64,000 bases of DNA from Pyrenopolyporus hunteri. Lineage: Eukaryota; Ascomycota; Sordariomycetes; Xylariales; Hypoxylaceae. Positions 24,644-37,132 of the stretch are shown one piece after another. Position 1 is the first letter of the stretch. Each line of letters opens with the position of its first letter. The position numbers were made by a program, and so were the translations under genes. The stretch covers positions 1,674,001 to 1,738,000 of the forward strand of contig CADCXC010000011.1 in NCBI GenBank assembly GCA_902806595.1, in the 5' to 3' direction. The notes beneath the pieces were generated by a model. It was not told the origin of the DNA, ran no database searches, and saw only the letters and a list, made by a program, of their open reading frames with translations.

Positions 24644-27032
24644 TCACAAGCTTCCAATATCAAGCCCTTCGACCCTGCCTAAGAAGTCACCCTTGGCACC
24701 GCGTAACAGCTCATCCACATCCACCATTCCAGTCGCGATGTATTTCTCGCTTAAGCCGGTATTGACTCGCTTACGCAGGAGCTCCCGTAATTCCGCGCGC
24801 ATAGCGGCGAGCTCGGATTTGGGCGTCGCTCTGGCTTGGTTTTGCTTCTCCTTCCGGCCTGCTCCGCGTCCTGACCATTTACCGACCTGCGTTATTTCGT
24901 CGCTATCATACTCCACCCCGAGCTCCTCCGCGGCATGCCTCATCCAGTCATCCTCCTTATTCCCCTTCTCCTTTGCGAGGCCCGCATCTGCAATCTTTTT
25001 GGCCAATACGACGCGAGGCTTTAGACGGTTCACCAACTTACGGTCCATATCCAAAGTCTGAACGAAGAAGGCTTTCTTGGATCCCTTATCACTGCTTGCG
25101 TGTACCTTGGCGATAAGCCGTCTAGTCGGAGTAACCTCCTCGGGCGCACATAGGAGTATGCTCAAGCCGGTTTTTTCTGCGCGGGCTGTACGCCCGGACC
25201 TATGCACATACACATCTGCAGCGCGGGGAACATGGTAGTGGACTACCAGATCCACCCCGGGGATATCCAAGCCGCGAGCGGCGACGTCAGTTGCTACAAG
25301 GATGGAAGATTGTCCTTGTTCGGCGCTGGTGAATCGTTCAATCGAACGTAAGCGCGCTTTCTGGGGCATTTGGGAATGAAGAGGATTGGTCTGAAGGTTG
25401 AGATTTTGGAGCATGGGGGCCAATCTTCGGACTGAGCTAATGGAATTGGTGAATACGAGTGTGCGAACGTTCGGGTATAGCAGAAGGAGTGCGTATAAGT
25501 AAAGATCCTTCAGATAGTTAGTATACGTATAATTACTCACTTTTATTCAACTCACCTTTTCCATAGCACCACATTCGACTAATCCCTCCTTGAGCCCCTC
25601 CGCCATTTGAGAGACTGGGTTCACGTCGATAAACTTGGGCTTCCCCTCTCGGAAATTTAGCTTCTTGAGCAAATACTCCATGGAATCCTTCTCGCTCATT
25701 AAATCATAGCGGCCCTTGCCAGCAAGTTTTTGTTGTAATCCTTTATGGAATGTTGCTGAGAACACAAGAGTTTGCCGTGGTAACGGCGCTGTTTCTTCTT
25801 CTTCGTCTTCGTCTACTTCAACCCGGTCTAAGGCATTAAAAATCTCGGCAGCTTCTTTGAAGTGACCCTCCGTTAGAAGTCTGTCGGCTTCGTCTACTAC
25901 CAGGAACTGAATTCCCTTGAATCTGTTCGTTAGTTCTGAGCTAGAGCTTAGGGCCTCCCACAATCGCCCGGGAGTTCCGACGACAATATCTGCCTCGGAT
26001 AGCTGGCGCTGTTGCTTGTGGAACGATAACCCGCCAGTTACGGAGCATACGTAAGGAGAGTTTGGGAGACCGGCGCATAGATCCTTGATATGTTTCGTGA
26101 GCTGATGCGCCAGTTCCCTAGTAGGTGAGAGGATCAAGGCAAGCGGGATCTTGGAGGTGGCTTGAGGTGAAGCCCGAGAAGCATTACCGCCGTCGGATAA
26201 TTCTAGCCATTTCTCAACAATGGGTATACCGAACGCCAGCGTTTTGCCTGAACCCGTCGAAGCTTTTCCTATGACGTCGTGTCCGGCTAGTATTTGCGGT
26301 ATCGCGGCTGCTTGTATAGGGGTAGGCTTCGAGAACTTCAATTTGGCTAAAGACTCGAGAATCCGGGGAGAGAGGTCTAACGATACCCATTCAGACAGGT
26401 CCACGTCGTCCTGGGACTCGTCTACGGCGTCGATTCCGGTGAAGATATTGGACTCGAGCTCCGAATCTTCCACTTGGCCCAAATTCTTTCTTTTCTTCTG
26501 TTTCTTCTGTATCTTCCCGTTTTCTTTCGGAGCATGCGTGGTATCCTCTGCATCTTGCGCTACCTTCTTGCTGTCACTGGTGGATAGAATAGGCCGTTCG
26601 CTTTCCAAAACGTTTTTTCTCGATGGCTCGTCGTCAAATCCTTCGAATTCGCTGTCGCTCCCCTGTTCGGTTCTATCGTTGTCCTCGCCGACCCCATCAG
26701 CCTCGTCGGCCGAAGGTACAGCGGCTCTCTATTAATGGTTAGCATCCAAGTAGCCGAGCGAGCTACCGAGGGATCCATACGAATTCGATTGTATTATCGC
26801 TATTTCGGATAACTTCGACGTCGTCAATCTCTTCCAGGCCATAGAACCCCTCAGCATCGTTGAACATATCGGGCAGTTTGGCTTTGCGCCATTGCAGAGA
26901 CTCGGCACTGACAGGCTTCCTCGGTTTCGTCTTCGCGGCGGATTTGCGGACAGGACCACGCGCCCTAGCCTTCTTTTTCGCCGGCGCGTTCGCGATTTGG
27001 CTTACTGCCTTCCGCTTCTTTAGCCCGTCCAT
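24644..27032 (-). CDS. MAK5: ATP-dependent RNA helicase MAK5 (762 aa, 3 exons)
   Basis: DEAD-box helicase of nucleolar 60S ribosome assembly. Exons 27032-26781, 26728-25556 and 25507-24644, all in phase 0. The N-terminus has lysine-rich nuclear/nucleolar signals, then LPDMFNDAEGFYGLEEIDDVEVI, which is characteristic of MAK5 orthologues. A lysine-rich acidic spacer leads to the helicase core: the Q-motif context FSKPTPIQAAAIP, motif I ASTGSGKT, PTRELAHQL, the DEAD box (VVDEADRLL), FSATF (motif III), TLVFTNSISSVRRL, TDVAARGLDIPGVD and HRSGRTARAEKTG (motif VI). An extra insertion between DEAD and SAT (VDEDEEEETAPLP) is also usual for MAK5. The family length of 750-850 aa is met. The gene shares a 365-bp upstream region with the divergent TRM7 gene. 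Confidence 0.95.
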
Positions 27033-27397
27033 TGTGCTCGAGGAATTGGACCCAGTAGAACGTCGGCGCGAGTACGAACGCTGCTAGTTCGAGTTCCTGT
27101 TCGTTCGAAAAATAAAACAGAACTAAGAGATGGGAACTGGAACTGGAAATTTTTAGGCCTCTATCCATGCTTATCAGTACCTAGGTACCTAGGTACCTAT
27201 AGTACTAGCTTATCGGATCAATCGATAAGAGCCCGAGCAGCCGGTGCATTGACCACAGCTTAATTCAGCCCTACCGATAACCGCGTCTTTTATTGAGAAA
27301 ATTCGTTAGCGGAACAAAACCTACCCAGGTACCAACTCTGACATGTGCAACTCACGTGGATCCTACGATATACCCCTATTATGATCGACGGTTGAAG
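27033..27397. promoter_or_regulatory. Shared divergent promoter of MAK5 and TRM7
   Basis: 365 bp separate the start codons of the two oppositely directed genes, both of which serve translation. Near the middle, 27178-27199 is a 22-bp stretch made of three overlapping TACCTA/TAGGTA palindromes, the same motif that is spread over the window's intergenic DNA. Whether it has a regulatory role is not known. Confidence 0.7.
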
Positions 27398-28653
27398 ATG
27401 GGGAAATCTTCCAAGGATAAGCGTGATGCTTATTATAGACTTGCTAAAGAGCAAGGTTGGCGGGCTAGAAGCGCTTTCAAGCTCTTACAACTCGACGAAG
27501 GTTGTCCTATCCCCCTGATCGAGTGGGAGATGCAATCAGTACGAATATTGACCAAAGACTAGAATTCAACCTATTCGCAAATGTTACCCGAGTTGTTGAC
27601 CTATGCGCTGCCCCTGGGAGTTGGTCCCAGGTGTTGTCTAGAGTCCTGATTAAAGGGGAGAAGTTTGGTCGAGCAGCATGGCAAGACCGCGATGCGAGGT
27701 TCCGTCAACAGATATTGGGACTCTTCGGACCTCAAATCATCACAAGCAGTCCTGAGTCCTTAGAACCTCAGCAACCGCCCACGCAGTCTATTCCTCGCCA
27801 AGACGTCAAGATTGTTGCGATCGACCTGCAGCCCATTAGCCCCTTACCGGGCATTGTCACGCTGCGCGCTGATATCACTCACCCAGCCACGGTCCCATTA
27901 CTCCTAAAAGCGTTGGACCCGGAGCATGACTCCAAAACCAGAAGTCAGCAAGCCGCCCATCCCGTGGACCTCGTTCTTAGCGACGGCGCGCCTGACGTAA
28001 CCGGGCTGCACGACCTGGATATTTATGTGCAATCGCAGCTTCTCTTCGCTGCGTTGAACTTGGCGCTCTGCGTTTTGAAACCCGGCGGCAAGTTCGTGGC
28101 CAAGATCTTCAGAGGCAAAAACGTAGACATTCTTTACGCTCAGCTAAAGATATTCTTCGAAAAGGTACACGTCGCAAAACCGAGGTCTTCGCGTGCCAGT
28201 AGCGTGGAGGCCTTCATCGTATGTCTAAATTTTCAGCCTCCTAAAGGATTCTCGGCAAGCCTTGAAGAGCCACTCGGCGCGGGGTTTCGCTTATCCAAGA
28301 TGACGGAGCAGGACTCCGTAGCTTCACGTAGTACCGCAGATACCATTCTACAAAATTTCGAAACGGGGGCGTGGAACAATTCTCCCTTTCGCGTTCCGAC
28401 GATGGACAAGGACGGGATTACCGAAATAGACCTGCAGGACTGCCGCCCTAGCCGTAAGGGCGACGTCAGGTGGATTGCACCATTTATTGCTTGCGGAGAT
28501 CTATCCGCATTCGACTCCGACGCCTCCTATCGACTCCCCCCGGGTCACGTTTCTCTCGACCCTATTCAGCCCCCGACGGCACCGCCGTACAAACGCGCGC
28601 TAGAGATGAGAAAGGCGTTCGGCGGCGCCTACGGAAAGACGAGCAAGGAATGA
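27398..28653 (+). CDS. TRM7: tRNA 2'-O-ribose methyltransferase TRM7 (FtsJ/RrmJ family, 397 aa, 2 exons)
   Basis: Methylates the ribose of anticodon-loop residues 32 and 34 of certain tRNAs, using S-adenosylmethionine. Exons 27398-27500 and 27563-28653. The start MGKSSKDKRDAYYRLAKEQGWRARSAFKL is the family's signature N-terminus and contains the first catalytic Lys in RSAFKLLQ. Across the intron LDEEFNLF leads to VVDLCAAPGSWSQVLS (cofactor loop); LVLSDGAPDVTGLHD carries the catalytic Asp, KPGGKFVAKIFRG the second Lys, and SSRASSVEAFIVC the Glu of the K-D-K-E tetrad. The insert after GEKFGRAAWQ and the C-terminal 100 residues make it longer than yeast Trm7, as in other filamentous fungi. An ATG further upstream in another frame is not used because this one starts the conserved block. 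Confidence 0.94.
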
Positions 28654-28674
28654 GTACATTATTCTGATGCCATT

Positions 28675-29254
28675 CTAGTCGTGGCTTGGATGTTTCGCCG
28701 CCGGACCTTCAATCAACCCTATAGAAATGCCTCCGGTATTACACTCACGCCAATCCTTCGCGCCAAGGTATTTCCTATACAGATCCATCCTGTCACTCGT
28801 CAAGAACATGAAGCGCCGCAGATGTGGCCAACCCTGAATGACCTCGTTAAGGCATTCCATCATCCAACGACCGAGTCCTTTCCCCTGGTACTGTGGGAGG
28901 ATATAGACGTCCGTAAGGTACGCAAAAGTGACATCATCCGTCACAACCCTCACAAGCCCGACCTGCTTAGGGCTACTTTGACCTGTAGGTAGAGTTGAAT
29001 TGGGATCTTAATCATAGCTGTCTGTCAAGGGGCTTACCAGCAATCTCCGAGGTTGATTTTGGAAGCACATATAGTCCAAGACACAAAGAGTTGTGCAGCG
29101 CCTTTTTCAACGTGTCCCGTGGCAGCCCCTGTGCCCACCACATCAAATCTGAATTCAACGCTGCATTTACAGCGTCAACCTGAATGAGCAGTGGTTCGGA
29201 CGAGAGCAAGAATTCATCTTTATACCAATTGCGAGGCGTTGTTTCGAGAACCAT
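28675..29254 (-). CDS. GNAT-family N-acetyltransferase (174 aa, 2 exons)
   Basis: Transfers an acetyl group from acetyl-CoA to an amine; substrate unknown. Exons 29254-29038 and 28982-28675, joined through a 55-nt intron so that KSTSEIAG continues as QSSPKQVGLVRVVTDD. Motif A is intact: TFAYLTDVYILPQYQGKGLGRWMMECL, with Q-x-x-G-K-G-L-G binding the pyrophosphate of CoA. The later part (WPHLRRFMFLTSDRMDLYRKYLGA) matches motif B. A small, complete, cytosolic-looking protein. Its stop lies only 22 bp from the stop of TRM7, so the two genes are tail to tail. Confidence 0.88.
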
Positions 29255-31199
29255 TGTGATTGCCTTAGATCTAGTTTAGGGACTTGCTTGACGATACTTA
29301 CTGCTCTGTTCTGAGATGGATGCAGAAGACCGAAAAATACAGTCAGTATCTAAAGAATCTAGCTAAGGCCGGCTTAGCATTAATCATCGATACGCCGGAT
29401 CGGAGGACGAGATTGTATGAATCATAGCTTAGCGCCCCTCCCCACATGATTATTTCTATATAATGGAAAACTGAGACAACATCCGCCTAACCCACTTGCA
29501 GGACTATGTGCATAGGTACCTATCCTTTCCGAGCCTAATCGGATTCAAGATGCTGATATTTAAATAATGATTATTACGGAAGCATCTATTGGGGGCCCAG
29601 GAACACGCCAGTCCAGGTGAAACCCTGCCAAACTGCCAACTTGAAGATGAGTAAGATGTCAGGCCCATATTACGGCACGGTACGCTAAAATACAGGGCGC
29701 TATGGCGCGTGCACCAGTATAAAACAGCGTTGAGCTGACCCGTGACTACAGGGGTCAAGGCGCCATTTTCGGGACGCATGATATCGTTTCGAACGTCTAT
29801 TTCCTTATCAGACTTTTCGTCCAGTTCAATCATAAGGTGTATTTGATGAAACCAGATATAAGAAATTTAATTAATTTAATCAATTACCTAATTTGACTTT
29901 TATTTTTAGGGGATCTGGGCCGGTGAGGATACAATGCCAGAAACCTAGTTTAACTCTAAGATATCACTCTTTCATTAAAAAATATGGCTACCTTTGGTAC
30001 CTACGGTTAAGGGATACATGGATTGAGTTAACCCAGGAAGTTAATATAAGTTAGAGACAGCATGGGATTAAGATTGTCATTACGATACTAGGGAACATTG
30101 TAATATTTTCATTGAACGTCTACCCACGTAATTTTCTGTATTGACTTAACTCTCCGCTTTCGCACGCATAAGCGATATCTACCAAGTATACGAATGTAGC
30201 TTCGAAAAGTTTTGTCCATCCCAGAGATACCAGCCAGCCGTTACATTATTTTCACAGGTGTCTGTCGGTTGTCTTGTTTTAATATAATGGCCACTATATT
30301 AGGTACGCTAAATTCTAAGTGATACCCGCTATAATTTAGCGTATATCCACTAAATTTTAGTTGACATCTTCGGAAGTTTAGCGTTGGGTAACAGCCCTGT
30401 TATTTTTTCGAGAATGCGCCAACTGACGACGCGCTGACAGCAATAATGTGGCAGCTGGTGGATTTTTCTAGTATGGGCAAAACTTTTGAAAGCCACATCC
30501 GTATTTTTATTGTCATATATTCGTCTTTTAACACGGGACGCAACTTAGAATATAAAGCCTGGTTATTCTTGTATCTTTGCATTTTACCGACCGACAACTT
30601 ATTGCCCTACCAAAGGGCAATCGTGTTTTCAAGGAAGGGTTCATACTTCCAGATAGCTATCTAAAGGATTCAAGAGCTGCTACCTTGGTTATGGAAACGA
30701 CTTAATTAACACTTATTCTCAACCGACTTAATATATCAACGCATTCCCCCTGTGGGTTTGAATACCCCCTAGTACAATAGCCCCTCGTATAAACTGTGCT
30801 TCAAGCCATCCACCATTCTAGTAGATAGCCTACTTCGCTCGCGAGGGATATGAACACCGATAGAAAGTGATAACCGATCCTCGATAATATGGCGGTGAGT
30901 GGGAAACAAGTGAAGGGAAAATCACATAAGCAGGGTCTAGTATACATTGCCGGCGACAGAATAGTGTGGTTATTCCACCAGACCAATCAACCACTACCGC
31001 AAGGAACGGTTCCGAGATTCAGTCGTAAAACCCTCGAGTACCTATTCATTGGGAGTGCGGGGCCAGAGAAGGACATGGCGTGCGTCTGAGATAGTGGTAC
31101 GTGGCGAAATATACATTCTAGCATTAATTATAGAGACCATCCCAAGTGTGGCAAGTATCCAATATTACTGGAAAGTCATCCGGCGAACAGCAGCTAAAT
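29255..31199. other. Intergenic, AT-rich, no supported gene
   Basis: Low-complexity A/T runs (29860-29900) and short open frames only. The minus-strand frame at 29833-29504 starts with a plausible-looking acidic N-terminus (MIELDEKSDKEIDVRN) but then loses all character; it may be a decayed gene start. A cluster of TTTAGCG-type motifs lies at 30300-30395. Confidence 0.45.
30305..30342. repeat. 10-bp inverted repeat (ACGCTAAATT / AATTTAGCGT)
   Basis: Perfect 10-bp arms at 30305-30314 and 30333-30342 with an 18-nt spacer, followed within 60 bp by two more related motifs (near 30350 and 30387). The same GGTACGCTAAA string also begins near 29681. Confidence 0.7.
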
Positions 31200-32289
31200 T
31201 CATACCCCAACGGCACCGACGTGCTTAGGCTTCGCCTGAGCATTAAATCCCTGCCATACCGTGTCCTTCGGGTTGAGGCCCCACGCCGTGGGGCTGTCGT
31301 CGTGAACCGTCGTCCGCCTCAAATCACGCCTATACTTACCCTCGAAACCCCCGCTTCCCGCTCGGTGCAGCACGCACCGGTTGTCCCAAATAACCAGATC
31401 GCCCGGGCTGTCCCACTGAACCGTAGTCGTATACTTGCTCTGGGTGGCGTGCTTGTTCAGGCGCTGGATCAGCTCCCACGAGTTCGGGATCTCCTTCCCG
31501 TTCTCCTCGATGTGGTGCAGGTGCGCGCCGATGTACAGGTTCATCCGCCCGCTCGGCTCGTGACGCTGCACGATCCGATGACGCTGCATGGGCAGCTTGG
31601 CCGGGTCGAGGTCCTCGAAAAACTCGGGCGAGCCGAGCTTCCGCGAGTGCGCCATCGAGTGCGCGCCCACGTAGTCGTGCGACAAGAGCTCTTCCTTCAG
31701 ATCCTCGGGGAGCTCGTCGAAGGCGGTCCGCGAGTCGGCAAAGTCTGTGTTGCCGCCGTTACCAGGCGGTGGAAGCTCGTAGGCGCGGAGAAGAGAGAAT
31801 GACGCTCGCCGAGGGTTGAACGACGAGTCCACGTGGAACAGCCCATTACCGCGGTTGGAGTGTGACCGTGCGCTGTTCGGGTCCAGGATTCCGCCTGTTT
31901 CGCCATCAATGTTGCCGGCATCAAATAATTCATATAAGTCGTAGCGCGGCTTGCGTCCGCCTACAAGATATCGGCGGATATCGTCGAGCTCTCCGAAGCG
32001 CGTAGAGAACTTGACGTGAGCCACATCATCCAAGCCGGTGTTTCTAAAAACACAGAACCCATACTGCCAGAGAACTTCCCGTCAGCCATATGCGTTCCTC
32101 AGATATATACCCGTTGTATATAACCAAATCAGCTATCCCGCTTACCTTAGCCATAGCAGCGATTATCTCCGAGAACTGCTCCTCGGACAGGTCCTGGAAG
32201 TTTACACCGCTAATCTCAGCACCGAAGGTGGGGTGCAGCTCCTTGACCGTAATGGTTTTGAAGGGCGTTTCTTGAATAAGTCCCGGCAT
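31200..32289 (-). CDS. TauD/TfdA-type alpha-ketoglutarate-dependent dioxygenase (335 aa, 2 exons)
   Basis: Fe(II)/2-oxoglutarate oxygenase of the taurine/2,4-D dioxygenase family; the native substrate cannot be told from sequence. Exons 32289-32146 and 32063-31200 join across an 82-nt intron so that AAMAK continues YGFCVFRNTGLDD, the usual family reading. N-terminal ITVKELHPTFGAEISGVNF is typical. The iron ligands are H-x-D in FHVDSSFNPRR (about residues 125-127) and the His of CVLHRAGSGG (about 280); the 2-oxoglutarate-binding Arg follows in RRDLRRTTVHDD. Length is normal. It resembles the fungal proteins usually labelled 2,4-dichlorophenoxyacetate dioxygenase-like, for which a role in organosulfur or related use is only one possibility. 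The gene is isolated, with about 1.9 kb and 4.8 kb of spacer on its two sides. Confidence 0.93.
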
Positions 32290-35200
32290 GTTGCTATTAG
32301 CTCTCTTGGTTGATGGTTGAATGTTTGATATTGTGTATCCGGGCCCGAGGCTTTGGGTCTAGTTATAGCGTGTAACGGAGAACACCATAACTGGAACCAA
32401 TCCAAACTTAAATAATCATTCTTTGGTCCCCAGTCGAATCATATACCTGCCGAAGTAGGGCGCAATACCGAGCAAGGACTCGTGCGGGGTATGCGCTGGC
32501 GGCAGATTGTCCCAGTCTCATGACAACAATGTTATGTCCAACGGTTCCAAATATGTGTAGCGGGTCCCGCACGAAGGATTGAAATGGCAGGCCATCGTCC
32601 AGGTTAGAACACGTAGTCTGGAGCTAGACTAAGAATATTCAACAAGCATTGAATCGGCAATTACCAGGCCATTACTTATAGTATACGGGGTTACGCTATG
32701 TTCTCTTACCATGTTGTCTACCACTCGAGTTAAACTTATGAACTTAGGAAGGTTCTTTCCGTATACTTAGAGATGGGCTAACTAAGATACCTCCTTACCC
32801 CTAAGAACATATAGAAACGGGGGCTAGGAAAGGACTGATAGCCATGATAAGTCATATCCGTAAACGTTGAGTTCTCTTAGGATACATTGCTCTATCTCTA
32901 AACTTTGTTTAGATGGTATTAGTAAATAGTAATAGTTGACAATATTTGAAATAAATTTTGCCTTATAGTAAAACTCAGTGGTTCGAAAATATGGCCGTTA
33001 TAGTCAGATTTATTTTTATAATATAATTCTCTAGTGAAACTTTTTAGATTATCAAGTTCACGCTCATTTTTTAATTTGGTAATTACTCTTTTAAAGGCTT
33101 GTTTACTCAGAATATAGGCACACTTTAATCATTTTAATGATACCACATTAACTACCGAGTTATCAAGCTTCTTTTTCGGTAACAGTCCACGTTCTATACG
33201 TCATCTTTGCTCATAGCCCAAACCCAATTGGTGGTGCCCTTGGCATATTCATATTCGTACTTCTAACCGTCAATTAACATGCCTTTTCACCTTATATAAA
33301 GAACTCGACAATGCCTACCTCAAATAATCGGCCAGAAAGGCAGGGGAAATGTTAAGCCTCACTCCACTTGTTGTAGTCCATCCGACTGGTAGTAATCAAC
33401 GATTAAGAAAATTGTAGATAAACCAGTGGCACGTATCAGAGAAAACTAGGGAGTCACTGTGTCACATCCAATTCCAACGAGCCTTTCAGTTAGTATATTA
33501 ACCGCAAAGATATTATTATCCTACGGCCGGCCGCGGGTTGTTCGTGGCTACTCAACGGGCCGAGTGGTCATCTTAAGTTATACCTCTAGCTCGCACCATA
33601 GCCCCATTGAATCATTTCGTGCCGGTAAGCCTCATATAAAAATGGAGTAATATTGGCTTCCCATCGTCTCTGCGACTAATCGTGACTTGAGTCAATTCCA
33701 GGGAAAGCCGCACCTCTATGCAGTACGCCTAATATAGGATGAAAGAGGCTGAATATATTCGTAAGCCACTTTCTATTCCCGTTGAAAACCCAGCCAGTCA
33801 ATTAAGTGTCCGGGGGTATTCAGGGGGTGCGTACTACGAATATGATACGGTCTTAATGTACGGGGTAGAATACCCCCACTAGGAGGCTGGGTAAAGGGTC
33901 CCGTGCGAGCTGGAATATTTCTTACCAAGTTAAGCTCGCGATCACAGCCCTTACGTCAGATTTACCTATACCCCATCTTCGATAGATTATATAGATTACA
34001 GTCATATTCATTCAACGGATAGAGGATCTGGACTTCTGATCTGGAACTACTTTCAGGTTTTTGTAACGTGTTCTACTTGTTGCCCTATTTGCTTAATTAT
34101 AACGGATCACCACCGTTCGCTATCGTTCGGAAACTTTTCGGAGCTATTTAAACTCCTCTCAGTTTATATATGATCCTATTCTCATCTCTTACGCCTAGTG
34201 AGTCAGATAGCAACTTCAGGCATGACTCCGCCTCCCCGGAATCCATCAATAAATGCGGCTGAATTACTATCGCGTTCGCTTTCTCGTTGTGTATAATTAT
34301 CGCACATTCCCGACTTGTGGGGTGATTAAGTGATATTCTAATTTGTATAGTAACAACGAAACTGGAGATATTAATAAGCAGTAATCCACTGCTACTTTAT
34401 AAGCTGCTTTTTTTTTTGTTAACCCCGGCCCCTCTGGGTCCTTACCTATTTCACTCATGTAAATCTAATTATTTACTACTATTGTACCACTGAGTTAGTT
34501 ATCGGAAATCACTATCATTGTATAAATCCTACGCTCCCCATTACGATAGGTTTCGCGAGGGCGCCGCGGCAAAGACCGAATCCATATTCTCCTAGACGGT
34601 GTTTGTGACAGCTTAACGCCTCATGTAGTATCCGAATCGTTATGGCCAGCTTTAGTATATCCATGATTCAGGGGAGGCGAAGTGTTATATCCCTTGAACC
34701 ATGCTATAAGAAAATTTCGGCGCCGTGCCATAATATTAATAGATACCTACATAAATCTCTTGTCATAGTGAAGGATGGTAAGGCATTATTAGAATATCTA
34801 AATCAACATCTTTAGTTATTAGTCAACCCCACTATAGAAAAGAGGGAATACGAATAAATACAATATTTATTCTGACGATGATACTACCCACGATTATGGC
34901 CAGTACGTTAGAGATTCGTAATGCGCCCCTCCGTGGAGGTTCATTTGAGGTTATCGGTACGTGTAAGAGCCGCTGCCCGTGATCCAATCAGTAATATATT
35001 AATTAACGTATGAGGCTCAGCCTCCACGACCAGCATGTTTCCATTTCAGCTGCTGTAGAACCGGCGAATGGCGAATTAAGGAGAGTGAAAAGGGCCTCCG
35101 CAGATCAGCTGACCGATCGTGTTTGAAACGTCACGCCCGCCCTGTCCACGCTCGGGTTACGACTCCCGGGCTGAAAATCCATCTAGGCTCCCATATCGAG

Positions 35201-37132
35201 CTACCGAACAGTCAGGTAGTTTGGTCGAGCAAAGGCGAGCAACAGGCGAGCAAAAGGCGAGATTGTCGAGTAGAGCCCACAGGTAGCGTATCGACTTGAA
35301 GATACCTGTTCAGGGGCAATACGTAGTTGATTGTGTCAGGTGACCATAGATCGAGCGGTAAAGGGGTCGGGCCCCTTACCCTGATAGGAAGTCATCGCGA
35401 ACCCGAGCACCACAGTCCGTGTCTACAGGCTACCGGAAGATCCGACCTGGCCGAGCCGGAGCGGACGGTGCCACGATAGACGGATCCGGTCTTGCGTAAT
35501 GTCTCCTGCCATTTACATCTATCGAACCGAATTAGGGTATACTAGATAGATTGGGGGTGGGTAGTACGGGTGCAACAGGGATTTCTTAGTCCGCCCTACG
35601 TACGTCGATGGGTTGCATCGTGTGGCATCACCCGCCTGTCATAGGCCGGGAACGATGTCGACATGCAGAACAGCTGCAGGCCAGGTCTCAGGAACGCACA
35701 TTCGCAACCCAGCCACAACCACGCATACGTCCCTTTTCCTCATCCCGGAGGTACCCATGTAGTCGCCGATTTACTACATATATGAGGTAGGTATTAGTCG
35801 CATCCATCGCGTTTCCCCAATCTCCTGCGAATGCGGCTAGCTTTATAAATACGGACTTTCCCGTAAGGCATGGTAGATCAATATGCAGCTAAACGCGTAG
35901 CGTTCCTAGGGCCCTATATAACAAATTAAATCATTAATAAAGCCCGACATAGAGTTCGTATGTTATCCCTCCCTTATATCGCCAAAAGTTCAATGCCAAA
36001 AGTCCAGTGGAGCAGTCTGGACGCTTACGATAGACACCGCATCGATTTTAATCATAGCCACTGTCTGACGCGGATTGGAAATACGCGCGTGTGCCGTCAC
36101 GAGATAGGTAAGGTATATGAAGAAGGGACGAAAAGACGAAAATTGTGAAAATAATCAATGAAGCGAGAGCTTGTGGCGTATTCTCCGATCCCCGTACGGA
36201 GTTGGGGCTTGCTTGAGTAGTACTCGGAAGGAATTGTACTCGCCAAGTCAAAGAGGTGGAAGCCAAGTCCCCGGTAACTTGATCTCGAGTTTCTGGAAAA
36301 GCAATCAGTAAGATGCGGCATGTGACGCAAGCTGTTCTCATACTTACTCATTGGTGTTCCGATTCGCCGTGATGCAAGAGAATGCGCGCGCAGTCGATCC
36401 GTAGATACTTATCTGCATTCCCGCGATGCCACATGCCCGCATGGGGAAGGGGGCTAAGTCTTTCAAGAAGCTAGTGATGTAGTAACGCCAGCCCTAAGGA
36501 AGACGCAGTAGCATTGGATGTCAAGGTTTCTTTTTCGGTCCGCCCGGCTCAAAATGGCTTAAGCGTCTCGAATTGTCACATATCAGATCCAAGCTGGCCA
36601 GGATGCATGCGGCTCAGCACCGGCTGATCTCGAATACCGAGCTGCACGCCTTACGAGACCCGATATTAAGGATTCTGCGAGCCCGATTCCGAAAACGGAC
36701 GGCTAGACAAGCCAGGGGGCCGGCCAGCAAGCAACATTCCCTATAAGGATATCGTCACTCGTTACTCACGTGGCATAAACGGAAATGGCGATGGCACAGA
36801 TTGACTCAATTTTATTAACGTGGGATCTTACTATGACCTCTCAACCCCCAATAAGTTAGGCAACGCTCTATGGGCTGATAGGAACGTGTGCGATCATCGC
36901 GAGAGAGATACCGAGCCAGGCAGACCATGACTCCGTAGGTGGAAATAGAGCCGCTTCCGAGAGCGAGTATGGGCGCCGAGGATAGGGGATACGAAGTGGA
37001 CCACCATATATAAAGAACGGGTGAAGCCAAGGATATGAAGTGATCGACAAGTGAACTCCCACAGCAAGCAGTTTCTTAACGACAAGCAACAAGCAACAAG
37101 CAACAAGATACCATTTATATAAACCCGAAAAC
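32290..37132. other. 4.8-kb gene-free region
   Basis: No supported coding region. 32,900-33,300 and 34,300-34,900 are AT-rich. 35,226-35,262 has an imperfect tandem of AGGCGAGCAA units, and 37,082-37,106 three and a half copies of the heptamer CAAGCAA. Short open frames (maximum 97 codons) lack motifs. Confidence 0.55.

Noticed and set aside
29504..29833. 109-codon minus-strand frame with an acidic start
   Set aside because: After about 35 residues it loses any coding character and no downstream exon could be joined; at most a decayed fragment.
31146..31802. 218-codon plus-strand frame
   Set aside because: Mirror of the TauD dioxygenase, which has all metal ligands on the minus strand.
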